From the NCBI RefSeq assembly GCF_004341105.1, contig NZ_SLZK01000007.1, forward strand, positions 310,001 through 374,000: a stretch of 64,000 nt of DNA, written 5' to 3'. This stretch comes from Rhizobium sp. BK418 (GTDB taxonomy: Bacteria > Pseudomonadota > Alphaproteobacteria > Rhizobiales > Rhizobiaceae). A model generated the notes under the pieces. That model had not been told where the DNA came from. It did no database searches and saw nothing but the letters and a program-made list of their open reading frames with translations. A program made the translations under genes and the position numbers. Below, one piece after another: positions 17,275 through 27,129 of this stretch; position 1 is the first letter of the stretch, and the number at the start of each line of letters is the position of its first letter.

Positions 17275-17772
17275 TCAGATACGCCGTTTGACCGTCGCCA
17301 ATGCGCCCTTGAAAGCCTTGGCGAAGCTCTCGCGATCATCAGGATTGAGGAAGGAGCCGACATCCGTGCGCTTGCCTTCCCCGAAAATATGCATGGAGAG
17401 AATGCCGATTTCCTGATGCCGGCGCACGAGAAAGCGTGTCCAGAACGGGTTGAAATGATGCTCGGTCATTCGGCCGGACGGAGAGAACTTGCGTACCGAT
17501 ACATCCGTGCGCGAAACCGTCACTTCTTCCCGCACCTTACCAGACCGGTAATTCAGCCAGAAGGCGCCATAGAGCAGCAAAAAGTCGAGCCCGAAGAAGA
17601 AGCCGATCGGCCAGGCGCCGGTGACGATAAAGAACATGCCGTACATGAAGCAGATGGCGCCAGAAATACCAAGCAGCACCTTGAAGCCCTTCCGCCCAAG
17701 GGAGCGGTAGGGAAAGAGCTCAGCTGCGAAAACAGGCGGCTCGTTGCGGCTGTCGGCGTTGCTTTCTATCAT
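17275..17772 (-). CDS. DUF2244 family membrane protein
   Basis: About 165 residues from the ATG at 17772. The motif ELFPYRSLGRKGFKVLL leads into two hydrophobic helices (about 30-75), then a soluble tail (REEVTVSRTDVSVRKFSPSG). This is the DUF2244 pattern, a family often found near nth in alphaproteobacteria. Its start codon overlaps a possible upstream start of nth on the other strand. Function unknown. Confidence 0.85.
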   Translation of the reverse strand: MIESNADSRNEPPVFAAELFPYRSLGRKGFKVLLGISGAICFMYGMFFIVTGAWPIGFFFGLDFLLLYGAFWLNYRSGKVREEVTVSRTDVSVRKFSPSGRMTEHHFNPFWTRFLVRRHQEIGILSMHIFGEGKRTDVGSFLNPDDRESFAKAFKGALATVKRRI

Positions 17773-17794
17773 GACCGTTGAGTATAGATTTTTC

Positions 17795-18577
17795 ATGGCC
17801 AATCCGAAACTCAAATCCGTTAGCAAACCATCGCAGAACTCGAATGTGATCGTCCGCCGCAAGCCAGCGACGGCGGTGAAGACCGCCTATTCCCTCGCCG
17901 AACGCGAGGAGATCTTTCGCCGCTTTTCGATCCAGCGGCCCGAGCCGCGAGGCGAGCTGGAGCACACCAATCCTTTCACCCTCGTCGTGGCGGTGGCGCT
18001 CTCCGCCCAGGCTACGGACGCCGGCGTCAACAAAGCGACGCGAGCGCTCTTCAAGGTCGCCGATACGCCGCAGAAGATGCTCGATCTCGGCGAGGAGAAA
18101 TTGCGCGATTATATCAAGACGATCGGCCTTTACCGCAACAAGGCGAAGAACGTCATTGCGCTCTCGCAGATGCTCGTCGATGAATTCGGCGGCAGGGTGC
18201 CTGAGACACGTGAGGAACTGGTACGCCTGCCGGGCGTCGGCCGCAAGACCGCCAACGTGGTGCTGTCGATGGCTTTCGGCCAGGCCACCATGGCTGTGGA
18301 CACGCACATCTTCCGCGTCGCCAACCGCATTAAGCTCGCCCCGGGCAAGACGCCTGACGAGGTGGAAGAGCGGCTGATGAAGGTCGTGCCGAAACACTAC
18401 CTTTATCACGCCCATCATTGGCTGATCCTGCACGGTCGCTATACCTGCAAGGCCCGCCGCCCGGAATGCGAACGATGCGTGATCGCAGATATCTGCAAAT
18501 CGCCGGAGAAGAGCTGCGATATCCCGGCACCGCTGGTCGAACTACCGCCACAAGTGATCGGCGAGGCCGTCGAGTAG
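17795..18577 (+). CDS. nth: Endonuclease III
   Basis: 260 residues from the ATG at 17795; an ATG at 17771 is in frame. A DNA glycosylase/AP lyase for oxidised pyrimidines in base excision repair. The helix-hairpin-helix LPGVGRKTANVV carries catalytic K151, and AVDTHIFRVANR carries D169. The 4Fe-4S cluster motif C-x6-C-x2-C-x5-C (CKARRPECERCVIADIC) is complete. The N-terminus is about 30 residues longer than in E. coli Nth, as often seen in rhizobia. Confidence 0.96.
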   Translation: MANPKLKSVSKPSQNSNVIVRRKPATAVKTAYSLAEREEIFRRFSIQRPEPRGELEHTNPFTLVVAVALSAQATDAGVNKATRALFKVADTPQKMLDLGEEKLRDYIKTIGLYRNKAKNVIALSQMLVDEFGGRVPETREELVRLPGVGRKTANVVLSMAFGQATMAVDTHIFRVANRIKLAPGKTPDEVEERLMKVVPKHYLYHAHHWLILHGRYTCKARRPECERCVIADICKSPEKSCDIPAPLVELPPQVIGEAVE

Positions 18578-18601
18578 AAACACAGTCCTCTCTGTTCAAT
18601 C

Positions 18602-19315
18602 TCAGGCGCGAAAACCGGGATCGCGCGCCGAAATCAGCTTGTGTAGATGCACCATCATGCCGGCAGCAAAGAGCGGCGTAAGCAGGTTGACAATCGGGAT
18701 TGCCAGGAAAAGTGCGATCACCAGACCGCCGAGAAAGACGGTTGGACTATGCTTGACGCGAAACAGCCGCGCCTCCGGCGGCGAGCGGAAGCGCATGGCT
18801 GCGAACTCGAAGAATTCCCGCCCGAGCAGGTAGCCGTTCACCAGGAAGAAGGCCACGAGATTGACGCCGGGAATGAACAGCAGCAGGAGCGCGATGATAT
18901 TGCCGACAATGACCACGCCGAGGAATTTGAGCGAGCTTGCCATTGCCGGACCAAGCGGCATGGCCTTGCCCGGATCATCCTGCGGATAGTCCCGCTTCTC
19001 GATTACCTCGGCGACGTCGTCGAGGAAAAGGCCGGCAATTACAGCCGTGACCGGCGAAAGCAGGAGCGCCAGCCCAAGCCCAAGACCGATACCGGCGGCA
19101 ATCAGAAAAGCGAAGCTCAGCCACCCGGCCCAATCAGGCATTTCTGGAAAGAACCCGGCCACAAAAGGAAAGATGAAGGCGATGAAAATGCTGCGCAGCG
19201 CAAACCACAAGCCAATCAGCACCAGCACCGTCAGTCCCAGAACTTTCCAGAAAACCGACCGCGTCTCCGGCGCAAACAGGTTGATGAGTGAAAGGCGAGC
19301 GGCGTCAAGGATCAT
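18602..19315 (-). CDS. CysZ/EI24 family membrane protein
   Basis: 237 residues with four or more long hydrophobic segments. The pattern LLLFIPGVNLVAFFLVNGYLLGREFFE is characteristic of the EI24/CysZ family, sulfate-permease-like proteins. No sulfur assimilation genes lie nearby, so a sulfate role is only a family-level guess. Its stop is 24 bases from the convergent nth stop. Confidence 0.85.
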   Translation of the reverse strand: MILDAARLSLINLFAPETRSVFWKVLGLTVLVLIGLWFALRSIFIAFIFPFVAGFFPEMPDWAGWLSFAFLIAAGIGLGLGLALLLSPVTAVIAGLFLDDVAEVIEKRDYPQDDPGKAMPLGPAMASSLKFLGVVIVGNIIALLLLFIPGVNLVAFFLVNGYLLGREFFEFAAMRFRSPPEARLFRVKHSPTVFLGGLVIALFLAIPIVNLLTPLFAAGMMVHLHKLISARDPGFRA

Positions 19316-19549
19316 TCTCTGGCGTCTCCGTTACGCACCACCATGTAGGAAACCTGCGTCCTGTCGGCAAGTCAGTTGAAAATTACATGTTTGAATAGAA
19401 AACTTGTCGAAAATTATATGCTAATATATAGTTCTCAACGTTAGAAATACGTGTGGGCCTAAGAAGAGCTTCCGGACAATATTAAGAAACAAGGATTCGG
19501 CTCTGCATGAATCCACGGAAAGCCTCGGAAGGTATGGGGAGGCTGCGGC

Positions 19550-20404
19550 GTGGAAGACTTTGTACAGAAGCTTAGGCAATACGCAAAATCCGGCACGCCC
19601 GCCGAACGGCGCATCGCCAAATATTTCACCGAACACTTAAGCGATCTGCCATTCGAAACCGCCGCGTCGGTTGCCGACCGGCTTGATCTTTCTCCGATGA
19701 CGGTCGGGCGCTTCCTGCGTGCTCTCGGCTATCAGGGCCTGGACAGTGTCAAGGTGGAGATCCGTGAAACGGCGACGACCTCGCCCGTCCAGTTCCAGAG
19801 CGCGATGACGGAACTGCAAGCTGACGCGACGGAAGGTAAAGCGCTTGCTGTTCTCGTGGCCGAGCAGATACAGGCACTGCATCACATCTATCATTTGACC
19901 GCGCAGCCGAATTGGAGTGAAGCCGTCGCGATGATCGGCGCCTCCCGAGAGGTCTTCGTCGCAACCGATGCCAGACTTGCCGGTTTCTCCAATCATTTCT
20001 GTCAGCGATTGACCCAGGCCCGGGATGGGGTGCATCCGATCGACGGCGCGGCTAACCACTTCACCGAACTTTTCGCCCGTTCCTTCGTCGACGATGCCGT
20101 GCTTGTCATTATCGATTGCCGGCGTTTTGCGAGATCGCGGCTGCTCGCGCGCACCGCCCGACGCTACGGCTACAAAGTAATCCTGATTTCCGCTCAGCAT
20201 GCAGACTGGCTGCCTGAACAGTCGAACGTCGTCCTGCCTTTGCCGCCTGCCCGCGCGCCCGATATGGATAACCTGCCACCGCTCATTGCCTTGCTAGACT
20301 GTCTTTCAGAGGCGGTCATTTTGAGCGCCGGCGAGGAGGCAAGCCAGCGCCGCCGACGCATGGTAGAATTTGCAGCTATCCTCGGTGAACCGCCAAACCG
20401 CTGA
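19550..20404 (+). CDS. MurR/RpiR family transcriptional regulator
   Basis: 284 residues from a GTG at 19550. The N-terminal HTH (about 1-75: AERRIAKYFTEHL, SVADRLDLSPMTVGRFLRALGY) is followed by a SIS-like sugar-phosphate domain (AVAMIGASREVFVATDARL). Its stop lies one base from the stop of the FGGY kinase on the other strand. By position it could respond to a sugar phosphate from the neighbouring polyol pathway, although convergent genes need not be linked. Confidence 0.9.
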   Translation: MEDFVQKLRQYAKSGTPAERRIAKYFTEHLSDLPFETAASVADRLDLSPMTVGRFLRALGYQGLDSVKVEIRETATTSPVQFQSAMTELQADATEGKALAVLVAEQIQALHHIYHLTAQPNWSEAVAMIGASREVFVATDARLAGFSNHFCQRLTQARDGVHPIDGAANHFTELFARSFVDDAVLVIIDCRRFARSRLLARTARRYGYKVILISAQHADWLPEQSNVVLPLPPARAPDMDNLPPLIALLDCLSEAVILSAGEEASQRRRRMVEFAAILGEPPNR

Positions 20405-20405
20405 C

Positions 20406-21989
20406 CTAATCCACGGCTTCCAACTCTGCCCGGTGACGATACATGGCAAGGAGGCGACGATAGTCCCGGTCGTAAATCGCCTGCTTGCTCCGGTCGGGAA
20501 GGCGTTCGGCGCCGCCCGGATACATTGCCTTGCCCGCTGCCGCCAGATCCTTGTGTAAGCCGCAGGCAACCGACGCAGCGATCGCGGTGCCGAGCAGCAC
20601 CGCTTCGTTCATTTTAGGCACGATGACCTTGCAGCCGGTAACATCCGCATAGAGCTCCATCAGCACCGGGTTCTTTACATGCCCGCCAGCGACATGCAGC
20701 GTATCCGGCACATAGCCGTAACCCTTCATCGTCTCGAGGATATGGCGGATGCCGAGCGCAATCGCGACCGCGGTCCGCCAATAGAGCGCGCAGAGTCCAT
20801 CGAAGGACGTATCGAGCGTCAGCCCGCTGATGGCGCCGACGGCATGCGGATTTGCCAGCGGCGACCGGTTACCGTGAAAATCCGGAAGGACGAAGATCCG
20901 TGCACCGAGCGCATCACCTTCTTCTGCCCTGAGTTCAGCAATGCGGGTGACAATCCTCTGATGCAGCACCGTGTTCGGCTCGCCGCCAGCCGCATGCATA
21001 CGCACGATATGATCGAGCAGCCCGCCGGCCGCCGATTGGCCAGCCTCGACGAGCCACGATTGCGGAAAGACTGCCTCGTAGTAAGGCCCCCACATTCCCT
21101 GGCTCGGTTTTCGCTCGCGGGAAAAGGCGACAACGCAGCTTGATGTCCCAGCAATCAGCGCAAGCTGATGCTCCAGCTTCTCGTGATCGCCGGCATAACT
21201 GCTGAGCGTGCCGAGCGCACCGGCATAGGCATCAATCATTCCAGCCGCGACGCAGCAATCGGTCGTCAGGCCCAACCCTTCGGCAGCCTCCGGCGTCAGC
21301 CTGCCGATGCTCTCGCCGACTGCTGCCGCCTCGTCCGGCAGATGACCACGCGCCTGTAGATCCTCAAGTCCGATCTGCTGCAGAAAATCCTGCCGCCAGC
21401 CTTTTTCCTTATGGGCAAGATAATTCCACTTGGCCGTCAGGGTGCAGCGGGAGCGGGCAAGCGAGCCGGTGGCCTTCCACGTCAGGAAATCGGCGAGATC
21501 GAAAAGATAGCCAGCCTTCTCCCAGGTCGCCGGCAGCTTCTTCTTCAGCCACATCAGCTTCGGCATTTCCATTTCCGGCGACATGACACCGCCGGAATGT
21601 TCCAGCACCTCATGCTTCGTCGCCGTGCAGAAATCGGCTTCGTTCAATGCTCGATGATCGAGCCAGACAATCGTGTCGAAACGCGTCTCGCCGCCTGCGG
21701 AAACGCTGATCTGCCTGCCCTCGGTGTCGCGCACTACAAGCGAACAGGTGGCGTCGAAGCCAACGGCGCCAATAGCGGCCGCCTCAATGCCGGACTGGCC
21801 CATCGCCGTGCGCACCGCGCTGCAGACAGCCGCCCAGATATCCTCGGAATCATGCTCGGCATGGTTCTGCCGCGGTCTGTTCATGATGATCGGATGTTCG
21901 GCCTTGGCAAGCAGGTGGCCACGCACATCAAAGACACCGGCACGCGCGCTGCCCGTGCCGATATCCACCGCAACCACATGATCACGCAT
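20406..21989 (-). CDS. FGGY-family carbohydrate kinase (ribulokinase-like)
   Basis: 527 residues. The N-terminal phosphate-binding motif DIGTGSARAGVFD, the catalytic WLDHRA region and the C-terminal ATP-site block VAGGHVKNPVLMELYADVTG are clear. GTGSARAG is more like the D-ribulokinase/FGGY branch than xylulokinase or glycerol kinase. The start overlaps the HAD stop (TGATG). As third gene after mtlK it should phosphorylate the ketose made by that dehydrogenase. Its ketopentose preference suggests pentitols are among the substrates. Confidence 0.88.
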   Translation of the reverse strand: MRDHVVAVDIGTGSARAGVFDVRGHLLAKAEHPIIMNRPRQNHAEHDSEDIWAAVCSAVRTAMGQSGIEAAAIGAVGFDATCSLVVRDTEGRQISVSAGGETRFDTIVWLDHRALNEADFCTATKHEVLEHSGGVMSPEMEMPKLMWLKKKLPATWEKAGYLFDLADFLTWKATGSLARSRCTLTAKWNYLAHKEKGWRQDFLQQIGLEDLQARGHLPDEAAAVGESIGRLTPEAAEGLGLTTDCCVAAGMIDAYAGALGTLSSYAGDHEKLEHQLALIAGTSSCVVAFSRERKPSQGMWGPYYEAVFPQSWLVEAGQSAAGGLLDHIVRMHAAGGEPNTVLHQRIVTRIAELRAEEGDALGARIFVLPDFHGNRSPLANPHAVGAISGLTLDTSFDGLCALYWRTAVAIALGIRHILETMKGYGYVPDTLHVAGGHVKNPVLMELYADVTGCKVIVPKMNEAVLLGTAIAASVACGLHKDLAAAGKAMYPGGAERLPDRSKQAIYDRDYRRLLAMYRHRAELEAVD

Positions 21990-22678
21990 CAATGCTGAGT
22001 CCCGTCCCGCTTTTGCTGGCGGACAAGGTGTATCAATTCCGGCATGGCGTCAAACACGACTTCCGGCGAAAGCCGGTCAAGCTCTTCCCGATAACCGGCG
22101 AAGTTGGCGTGCGAACCGCCGGTGAAGGCAAAAACCGTCATACCTGCTGCTTTTGCTGCTGCAATACCCGCCGGACTGTCCTCGATGACGATGCAGTCGT
22201 GCGGCTCGACATGCATCTGGTCCGCCGCATAGAGGAAGAGATCCGGGGCCGGCTTGCCACGCTTGACCATGCTGGCACTGAAGATGTTCGGCAACTTCGG
22301 CAATAACCCGGTGACGGAAAGCGACAGCTTGATCCGCTCGATCTGGCTGGACGAGGCAACGCAGCAGGGAACGCTGAGCGCATCGATGGTATCGCCGACG
22401 CCGGGCATGGCCCTCAACTCGGTACGGAAACGGGCATAGAGATTGGTGCGGATGCCTTCGAGGAATTCCTCGTTGGCATGCACATTGAACTCCGTCTCTA
22501 GTATGTCGATCAGCGTCGCGAGGCTTTTGCCGAGGAAGCGCTCATAAGCCTCATCCTCGGTAATCGTCACGCCGAGATCGGCCATCGCCCTGACGAGGAC
22601 ACCGATCGAAATCGGCTCGCTGTCCACGAGCACGCCATCGCAATCGAAAATGACCAGCCGTGGTCCAGCATCAGCCAT
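21989..22678 (-). CDS. HAD-superfamily phosphatase/phosphomutase (beta-PGM/GPH type)
   Basis: 229 residues. Motif I is FDCDGVLVDSEP (nucleophile D12, acid D14), motif II the serine in ASSSQIERI, motif III the lysine in KRGKPAPDLFL, and motif IV VIEDSPAGIAAAKAAG. A helical cap sits between motifs I and II. The small-sugar-phosphate cap type makes it a likely sugar-phosphate phosphatase or detoxifying enzyme. Located between mtlK and the kinase, with its stop overlapping the kinase start. Confidence 0.9.
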   Translation of the reverse strand: MADAGPRLVIFDCDGVLVDSEPISIGVLVRAMADLGVTITEDEAYERFLGKSLATLIDILETEFNVHANEEFLEGIRTNLYARFRTELRAMPGVGDTIDALSVPCCVASSSQIERIKLSLSVTGLLPKLPNIFSASMVKRGKPAPDLFLYAADQMHVEPHDCIVIEDSPAGIAAAKAAGMTVFAFTGGSHANFAGYREELDRLSPEVVFDAMPELIHLVRQQKRDGTQH

Positions 22679-22737
22679 GGAAGACCCAACCTGAGTTCAG
22701 TTCGGACGAGACCGTCCTGCTTTGTCCGCAAGGCCGG

Positions 22738-22761
22738 GATGGCGGCAGAAATGCCGCCATC
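22738..22761. other. Stem-loop between mtlK and the HAD gene
   Basis: A perfect 10-bp repeat GATGGCGGCA-GAAA-TGCCGCCATC just after the mtlK stop, without a T run. It is more likely an mRNA processing or stability element than a full terminator, since the HAD and kinase genes continue on the same strand. Confidence 0.6.
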
Positions 22762-22769
22762 GGGATTCT

Positions 22770-24251
22770 TTACACTGCGAGCTTGCCGTCGAGATAGAGC
22801 TGCAAGGTTTCCTTCGTGCCCTTTTCCCACAGGGTTTTGAGGGCATGGGAAAAACGCTTGCGGAAAAGCTCGGACTTCGCCGCTTCGCCGAAAATATCGT
22901 CGAAGACGAGGAAGGCGGCCGGATCGTCCTTGGCCTTCACCGCCGCTTCGTGCAGGCGATCGGCACTGGCATCGTTGAAGACGATGTCCTTGCCGCTGTC
23001 GCTTTTGCCGAAGAAGTAGCGGCACCAGAGCGCCGAGACGAGCGCAAGGCCGACGACATCCTTGCCCTGGCGCAGATTGTCGAGCGTCGAGGGCAGGATA
23101 AATTTCGGCTGACGGTTGGAACCGTCCTGTGCAAGCCGCGGGATCGTATCGGCAATCTTGGGGTTGAGGAAGCGGTGTTCGATCAGCTTGAAATAATCGG
23201 CAAGCGACGTATCCGGAACCGGCGGTACGATCGGGATGATTTCCTCGTTTTCGAGCTTGGCGAGGAAAGCGCGGATCAGATCGTTCTCCATCGACTCATG
23301 GACAAAATGAATATCCATCAGCGCGGCCGGATAGGCGATCGCCGCATGACCGCCATTGAGGATGCGGATTTTCATATGCTCATAGGGCGTGACATCGGGC
23401 ACGAAGGTCACGCCGACCTTTTCGAGCGCCGGGCGACCCATCGGGAACTTGTCTTCCAGCACCCACTGCTTGAACTCTTCGCAATAGACCGGCCAGTTGT
23501 CCTCGATGTCGAAATTGTCCTTGAGAAAATCGATCTCGCGCTGGCTGGTTGCCGGCGTGATGCGATCGACCATTCCGTTCGGAAAGGAGACGTTCGCCTT
23601 GATCCAGTCGGCAAAGGTCGGATCGGAAAGCTGCGCCGTACCGATAACGGCATTTGCCGTCACGACGCCATTGTGAGGAATGTTGTCGCAGGACATGACG
23701 GTGAAGGGCGCGATGCCCTTGTCCTTCCGCGCCTTCAGGCCTGCGACGATCAGACCGAAGACCGTCTTCGGCGCGGATGGGTTCTGGCCATCGGCGACGA
23801 TTGCCGGATGCGCTGGGTTGAACTTGCCGGAAGCATCGATGAAGTAGCCACCTTCGGTGATCGTCATGGAGACGATGCGGATCTCAGGATCGGCAAGCTT
23901 GGCGATGATGACATCAGGTTCGCCGACAGGCAGGATATCGATCATCGGCGCGGTCACACGCGCCGCGGTCCTGTTGTTGTCCTGCTCGACGACAGTCGTC
24001 AGGAAGTCCTGCGCCGCAAGCTTGTCGCGCATGGCTGCGTCCGAAGGCAGCACACCGGCGCCGATGATGGCCCAGTTATGGTCGCTGCCGGCATTGAAGA
24101 GATCGTCGAGATAGATCGCTTGATGGGCGCGATGGAAGTTACCGACGCCGAAGTGCACGATGCCGGCTTTCAGCGACGCCCGGTCGTAAGCCGGAATGGC
24201 CGCGGTCTTTGCCGCCTCGGCGAGCGTTGCCAGCGATAGTTTGCACGTCAT
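22770..24251 (-). CDS. mtlK: Mannitol 2-dehydrogenase family polyol dehydrogenase
   Basis: 493 residues, the normal long-chain polyol dehydrogenase length. The N-terminal NAD-binding domain starts with VHFGVGNFHRAHQAIYLDDL. The C-terminal domain carries the polyol-site lysine region VDRITPAT and the KIRILNGGHAAIAYPA block. It oxidises D-mannitol to fructose, and relatives act on D-arabitol and sorbitol. It follows smoK in the same direction. In the described Sinorhizobium and Rhodobacter loci a short-chain sorbitol dehydrogenase (smoS) precedes it; none is present here. Confidence 0.93.
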   Translation of the reverse strand: MTCKLSLATLAEAAKTAAIPAYDRASLKAGIVHFGVGNFHRAHQAIYLDDLFNAGSDHNWAIIGAGVLPSDAAMRDKLAAQDFLTTVVEQDNNRTAARVTAPMIDILPVGEPDVIIAKLADPEIRIVSMTITEGGYFIDASGKFNPAHPAIVADGQNPSAPKTVFGLIVAGLKARKDKGIAPFTVMSCDNIPHNGVVTANAVIGTAQLSDPTFADWIKANVSFPNGMVDRITPATSQREIDFLKDNFDIEDNWPVYCEEFKQWVLEDKFPMGRPALEKVGVTFVPDVTPYEHMKIRILNGGHAAIAYPAALMDIHFVHESMENDLIRAFLAKLENEEIIPIVPPVPDTSLADYFKLIEHRFLNPKIADTIPRLAQDGSNRQPKFILPSTLDNLRQGKDVVGLALVSALWCRYFFGKSDSGKDIVFNDASADRLHEAAVKAKDDPAAFLVFDDIFGEAAKSELFRKRFSHALKTLWEKGTKETLQLYLDGKLAV

Positions 24252-24357
24252 GTTTCAGTCCTCTCGAAGGTCTTGCGAAGAGGCTCTTGGCCTCTCCGGT
24301 AGCGCGGATCGGACGAGATCGCCCGGTCCGCATGTCTGCCCCCAGCCGGCGGCCGCC

Positions 24358-25356
24358 TCAGATCGCGAGGCCGCTCTCGTTGAATTTATGAATGCGCGTC
24401 TTGTCCGGCGTCAGGTACACGGTGTCGCCGGCCCTGGAAGCAAAATCGCCATTGCTGCGTGCCGTCACCATGCCGATGCCGTCGACATCGGCATGCAGGA
24501 AGGTGTCGGAGCCGAGATGCTCAGCGACCGTGACCTTGCCCTTCCAGTCGCCGCTTTCGGTCGACAGCAGCACATGCTCGGGACGAATGCCGATCGTGTG
24601 CGCATTGAGCTGCGCGGCATTCTGCCCGTTGATGAAATTCATGCGCGGCGAACCGATGAAGCCTGCCACGAATAGGTTACGCGGGCTGCGGTAGAGCTCC
24701 AGCGGCGAACCGACCTGCTCGATATTGCCCCTGTTCAGAACGACGATCTTGTCGGCCATGGTCATGGCTTCCACCTGGTCGTGGGTCACATAGATCATCG
24801 TCGTCTTGAGCTGCTGGTGCAGCTCGCTGATTTCGATGCGCATGTTGACGCGCAGCGCTGCATCGAGGTTCGACAGGGGCTCATCGAAGAGGAAGGCCGA
24901 AGGCTGGCGAACGATGGCGCGGCCGATGGCGACGCGCTGCCGCTGGCCGCCCGAGAGTTGGCGCGGCTTGCGGTCCAGATAGTCGCCGAGGTTCAGCACG
25001 CGCGCGGCATCGTTCACCTTGCGGTCGATCTCTGCCTTATCCATGCCCGCCATCTTCAGAGGGAATGCGATGTTGTTGCGCACGCTCATATGCGGATAGA
25101 GCGCATAGGACTGGAAGACCATCGCCAGCCCGCGTTCGGACGGCGCCTTCTCGGTCGCGTCTTTGCCGTCAATGACGATCTTGCCGCCGGAGACATCTTC
25201 GAGACCGGCGATAAGGCGCAGCAGCGTGGACTTGCCACAGCCGGACGGGCCGACGAAGACAACAAATTCGCCGTCCTTGATATCGAGATCGATCGAAGGG
25301 ATGACCTTGGCTTCGCCGAAGACCTTCGAAACCTTTTGAAGGGTAATGCTGCCCAT
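24358..25356 (-). CDS. smoK: Sugar-alcohol ABC transporter ATP-binding protein
   Basis: A 332-residue MalK/UgpC-type ATPase: Walker A GPSGCGKST, VFQSYALYPHMSV, signature LSGGQRQRVAIGRAI, Walker B FLFDEPLSNLD, switch YVTHDQVEAMT, then a C-terminal TOBE domain. It follows the two permease genes and binding protein typical of smoEFG, which gives the name; the symbol rests on synteny and family, not on a search. Confidence 0.9.
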   Translation of the reverse strand: MGSITLQKVSKVFGEAKVIPSIDLDIKDGEFVVFVGPSGCGKSTLLRLIAGLEDVSGGKIVIDGKDATEKAPSERGLAMVFQSYALYPHMSVRNNIAFPLKMAGMDKAEIDRKVNDAARVLNLGDYLDRKPRQLSGGQRQRVAIGRAIVRQPSAFLFDEPLSNLDAALRVNMRIEISELHQQLKTTMIYVTHDQVEAMTMADKIVVLNRGNIEQVGSPLELYRSPRNLFVAGFIGSPRMNFINGQNAAQLNAHTIGIRPEHVLLSTESGDWKGKVTVAEHLGSDTFLHADVDGIGMVTARSNGDFASRAGDTVYLTPDKTRIHKFNESGLAI

Positions 25357-25374
25357 GTTTCTCTCCCTATGATC

Positions 25375-26205
25375 TTATTTCACCGCGCCGAAGGTCAGGC
25401 CGCGGACAAGTTGTTTCTGACTGAACCAGCCGAGAATGAGGATCGGCGCGATCGCCATGGTCGACGCCGCCGAAAGCTTGGCGTAGAACAGGCCTTCCGG
25501 GCTCGAATAGGAGGCGATGAAGGCCGTGAGCGGTGCTGCCTTTGATGCCGTCAGGTTCAGCGTCCAGAAGGCTTCATTCCAGGCGAGGATAATATTGAGC
25601 AGCAGCGTCGAGGCAATGCCCGGCACCGCCATCGGCGTCAGCACATAGACGATTTCCTTGACGAGCGAGGCGCCGTCCATGCGCGCAGCCTCCAGGATTT
25701 CGCCGGGGATTTCCTTGAAATAGGTGTAGAGCATCCAGACGATGATCGGCAGGTTGATCAGCGTCAGCACGACCACCAGACCGGTCCGCGTATCGAGCAG
25801 GCCGGAATTGCGGAACATCAGATAGATCGGAATGAGCGCACCGACCGGCGGCATCATCTTCGTCGACAGCATCCACATCAGCACGTCCTTGGTCCGCTTG
25901 GTTGGCGCGAAGGCCATGGCCCAGGCAGCGGGAATAGCGATGATGAGGCCGATCAGCGTGGAGCCGAAGGAGATCACCACCGAATTCATGAAGTGGCTGA
26001 GATAGTTGGAACGGCTCTGCACTTCCGCATAGTTTTCCGTCGTCCATTGGAAGAACAGGAATTGCGGCGGGGAAGCGATGGCATCCGCTTCCGACTTGAA
26101 GCTCGTCAGGAACGTCCAGAGGATCGGGAAGAAGATCAGGATAGCGAACGCCCAGGCGATCGCGGTCATGATGACCTTGTGTTGGGTCGTAACCTTTCTA
26201 GCCAT
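25375..26205 (-). CDS. smoG: Sugar-alcohol ABC transporter permease
   Basis: 276 residues from the ATG at 26205 (MARKVTTQHKVIM); the frame stays open further upstream inside the preceding gene. About six helices of the MalG type; the EAA loop is EIPGEILEAARMDGASLVKEI. It begins one base after the stop of the first permease, so the two are translationally linked. Confidence 0.91.
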   Translation of the reverse strand: MARKVTTQHKVIMTAIAWAFAILIFFPILWTFLTSFKSEADAIASPPQFLFFQWTTENYAEVQSRSNYLSHFMNSVVISFGSTLIGLIIAIPAAWAMAFAPTKRTKDVLMWMLSTKMMPPVGALIPIYLMFRNSGLLDTRTGLVVVLTLINLPIIVWMLYTYFKEIPGEILEAARMDGASLVKEIVYVLTPMAVPGIASTLLLNIILAWNEAFWTLNLTASKAAPLTAFIASYSSPEGLFYAKLSAASTMAIAPILILGWFSQKQLVRGLTFGAVK

Positions 26206-26206
26206 C

Positions 26207-27079
26207 TCAAGCCTCCAGATTCTTGCCGACGAGGCGCACGAGGAAGATCGCAACGATATTGGCAAGCACAACCGCCACGATACCGCCGGCAGAAGCCCCG
26301 CCGATATCGAACTGCAGCAGCGCCTGGGCATAGACGAGATAGGTTAGATTCGTGCTCTGCGTGCCCGGACCGCCATTGGTGGTGACGAGGATTTCGGCAA
26401 AGACCGACAGAAGGAAGATCGTCTGAATGAGGATCACAACCGTGATGGCTCGGGCCATATGCGGCAGGATGATGTAGATAAATTTCGAGATCGCGCCGGC
26501 GCCGTCCATTTCGGCAGCTTCCTTCTGCTCTTCGTCAAGCGACTGAAGTGCCGTCAGTAGGATCAGCGTGGCGAAGGGAAGCCACTGCCAGGCGACAATG
26601 AGAATGATGGAGAACAGCGGCATCGTTGCCAGCCAGTCGATCGGCTGCAAGCCGACAGCCTTCGCAATATAGGCGAAGAGGCCGTTGACCGGGTTCATGA
26701 ACATGTTCTTCCAGACAAGCGCTGCGACTGTTGGCATAACGAAGAAGGGCGCGATCACCAGGATGCGTACGATCCCCTGCCCGTAAATATCCTGGTCGAG
26801 CAACAGCGCAAAGAGGATACCACCGACGACGGTGATGACGAGCACACCGGCGACCAGCACCAGCGTATTGATGAGCGCGGCGAAGAAGGCCGGATCGGTG
26901 AGGAAGTATTGGTAATTTAAGAGACCGACGAAGGTTTCCATGCCCGGGCTGAGCAAATTGTAGTTCAGCAGGGAGAAGTAAATCGTCATCGCCAGCGGGA
27001 CGATCATCCACGCGAAGAGAAGCACCACGGAAGGGGCCATCATCAGGCGTGCTGCGGAGCGGGTGTGTAACGTTGCCAT
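26207..27079 (-). CDS. smoF: Sugar-alcohol ABC transporter permease
   Basis: 290 residues, MalF type, with about six helices. The EAA loop is DEEQKEAAEMDGAGAISKF near residue 195. The end VVLANIVAIFLVRLVGKNLEA is typical of the smoF/dalF-like group. It is separated from the binding-protein gene by 134 bases holding a terminator-like hairpin. Confidence 0.91.
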   Translation of the reverse strand: MATLHTRSAARLMMAPSVVLLFAWMIVPLAMTIYFSLLNYNLLSPGMETFVGLLNYQYFLTDPAFFAALINTLVLVAGVLVITVVGGILFALLLDQDIYGQGIVRILVIAPFFVMPTVAALVWKNMFMNPVNGLFAYIAKAVGLQPIDWLATMPLFSIILIVAWQWLPFATLILLTALQSLDEEQKEAAEMDGAGAISKFIYIILPHMARAITVVILIQTIFLLSVFAEILVTTNGGPGTQSTNLTYLVYAQALLQFDIGGASAGGIVAVVLANIVAIFLVRLVGKNLEA

Positions 27080-27129
27080 GGCAAATCACCGGTCTGATCT
27101 GAAGCGGGAACGGCTGCAGGACGTTTCTG

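Noticed and set aside
22722..24239. A 505-codon open frame on the plus strand opposite mtlK
   Set aside because: It mirrors mtlK exactly, has a composition driven by GC-rich third positions, and shows no domain; mtlK on the other strand has clear family motifs.
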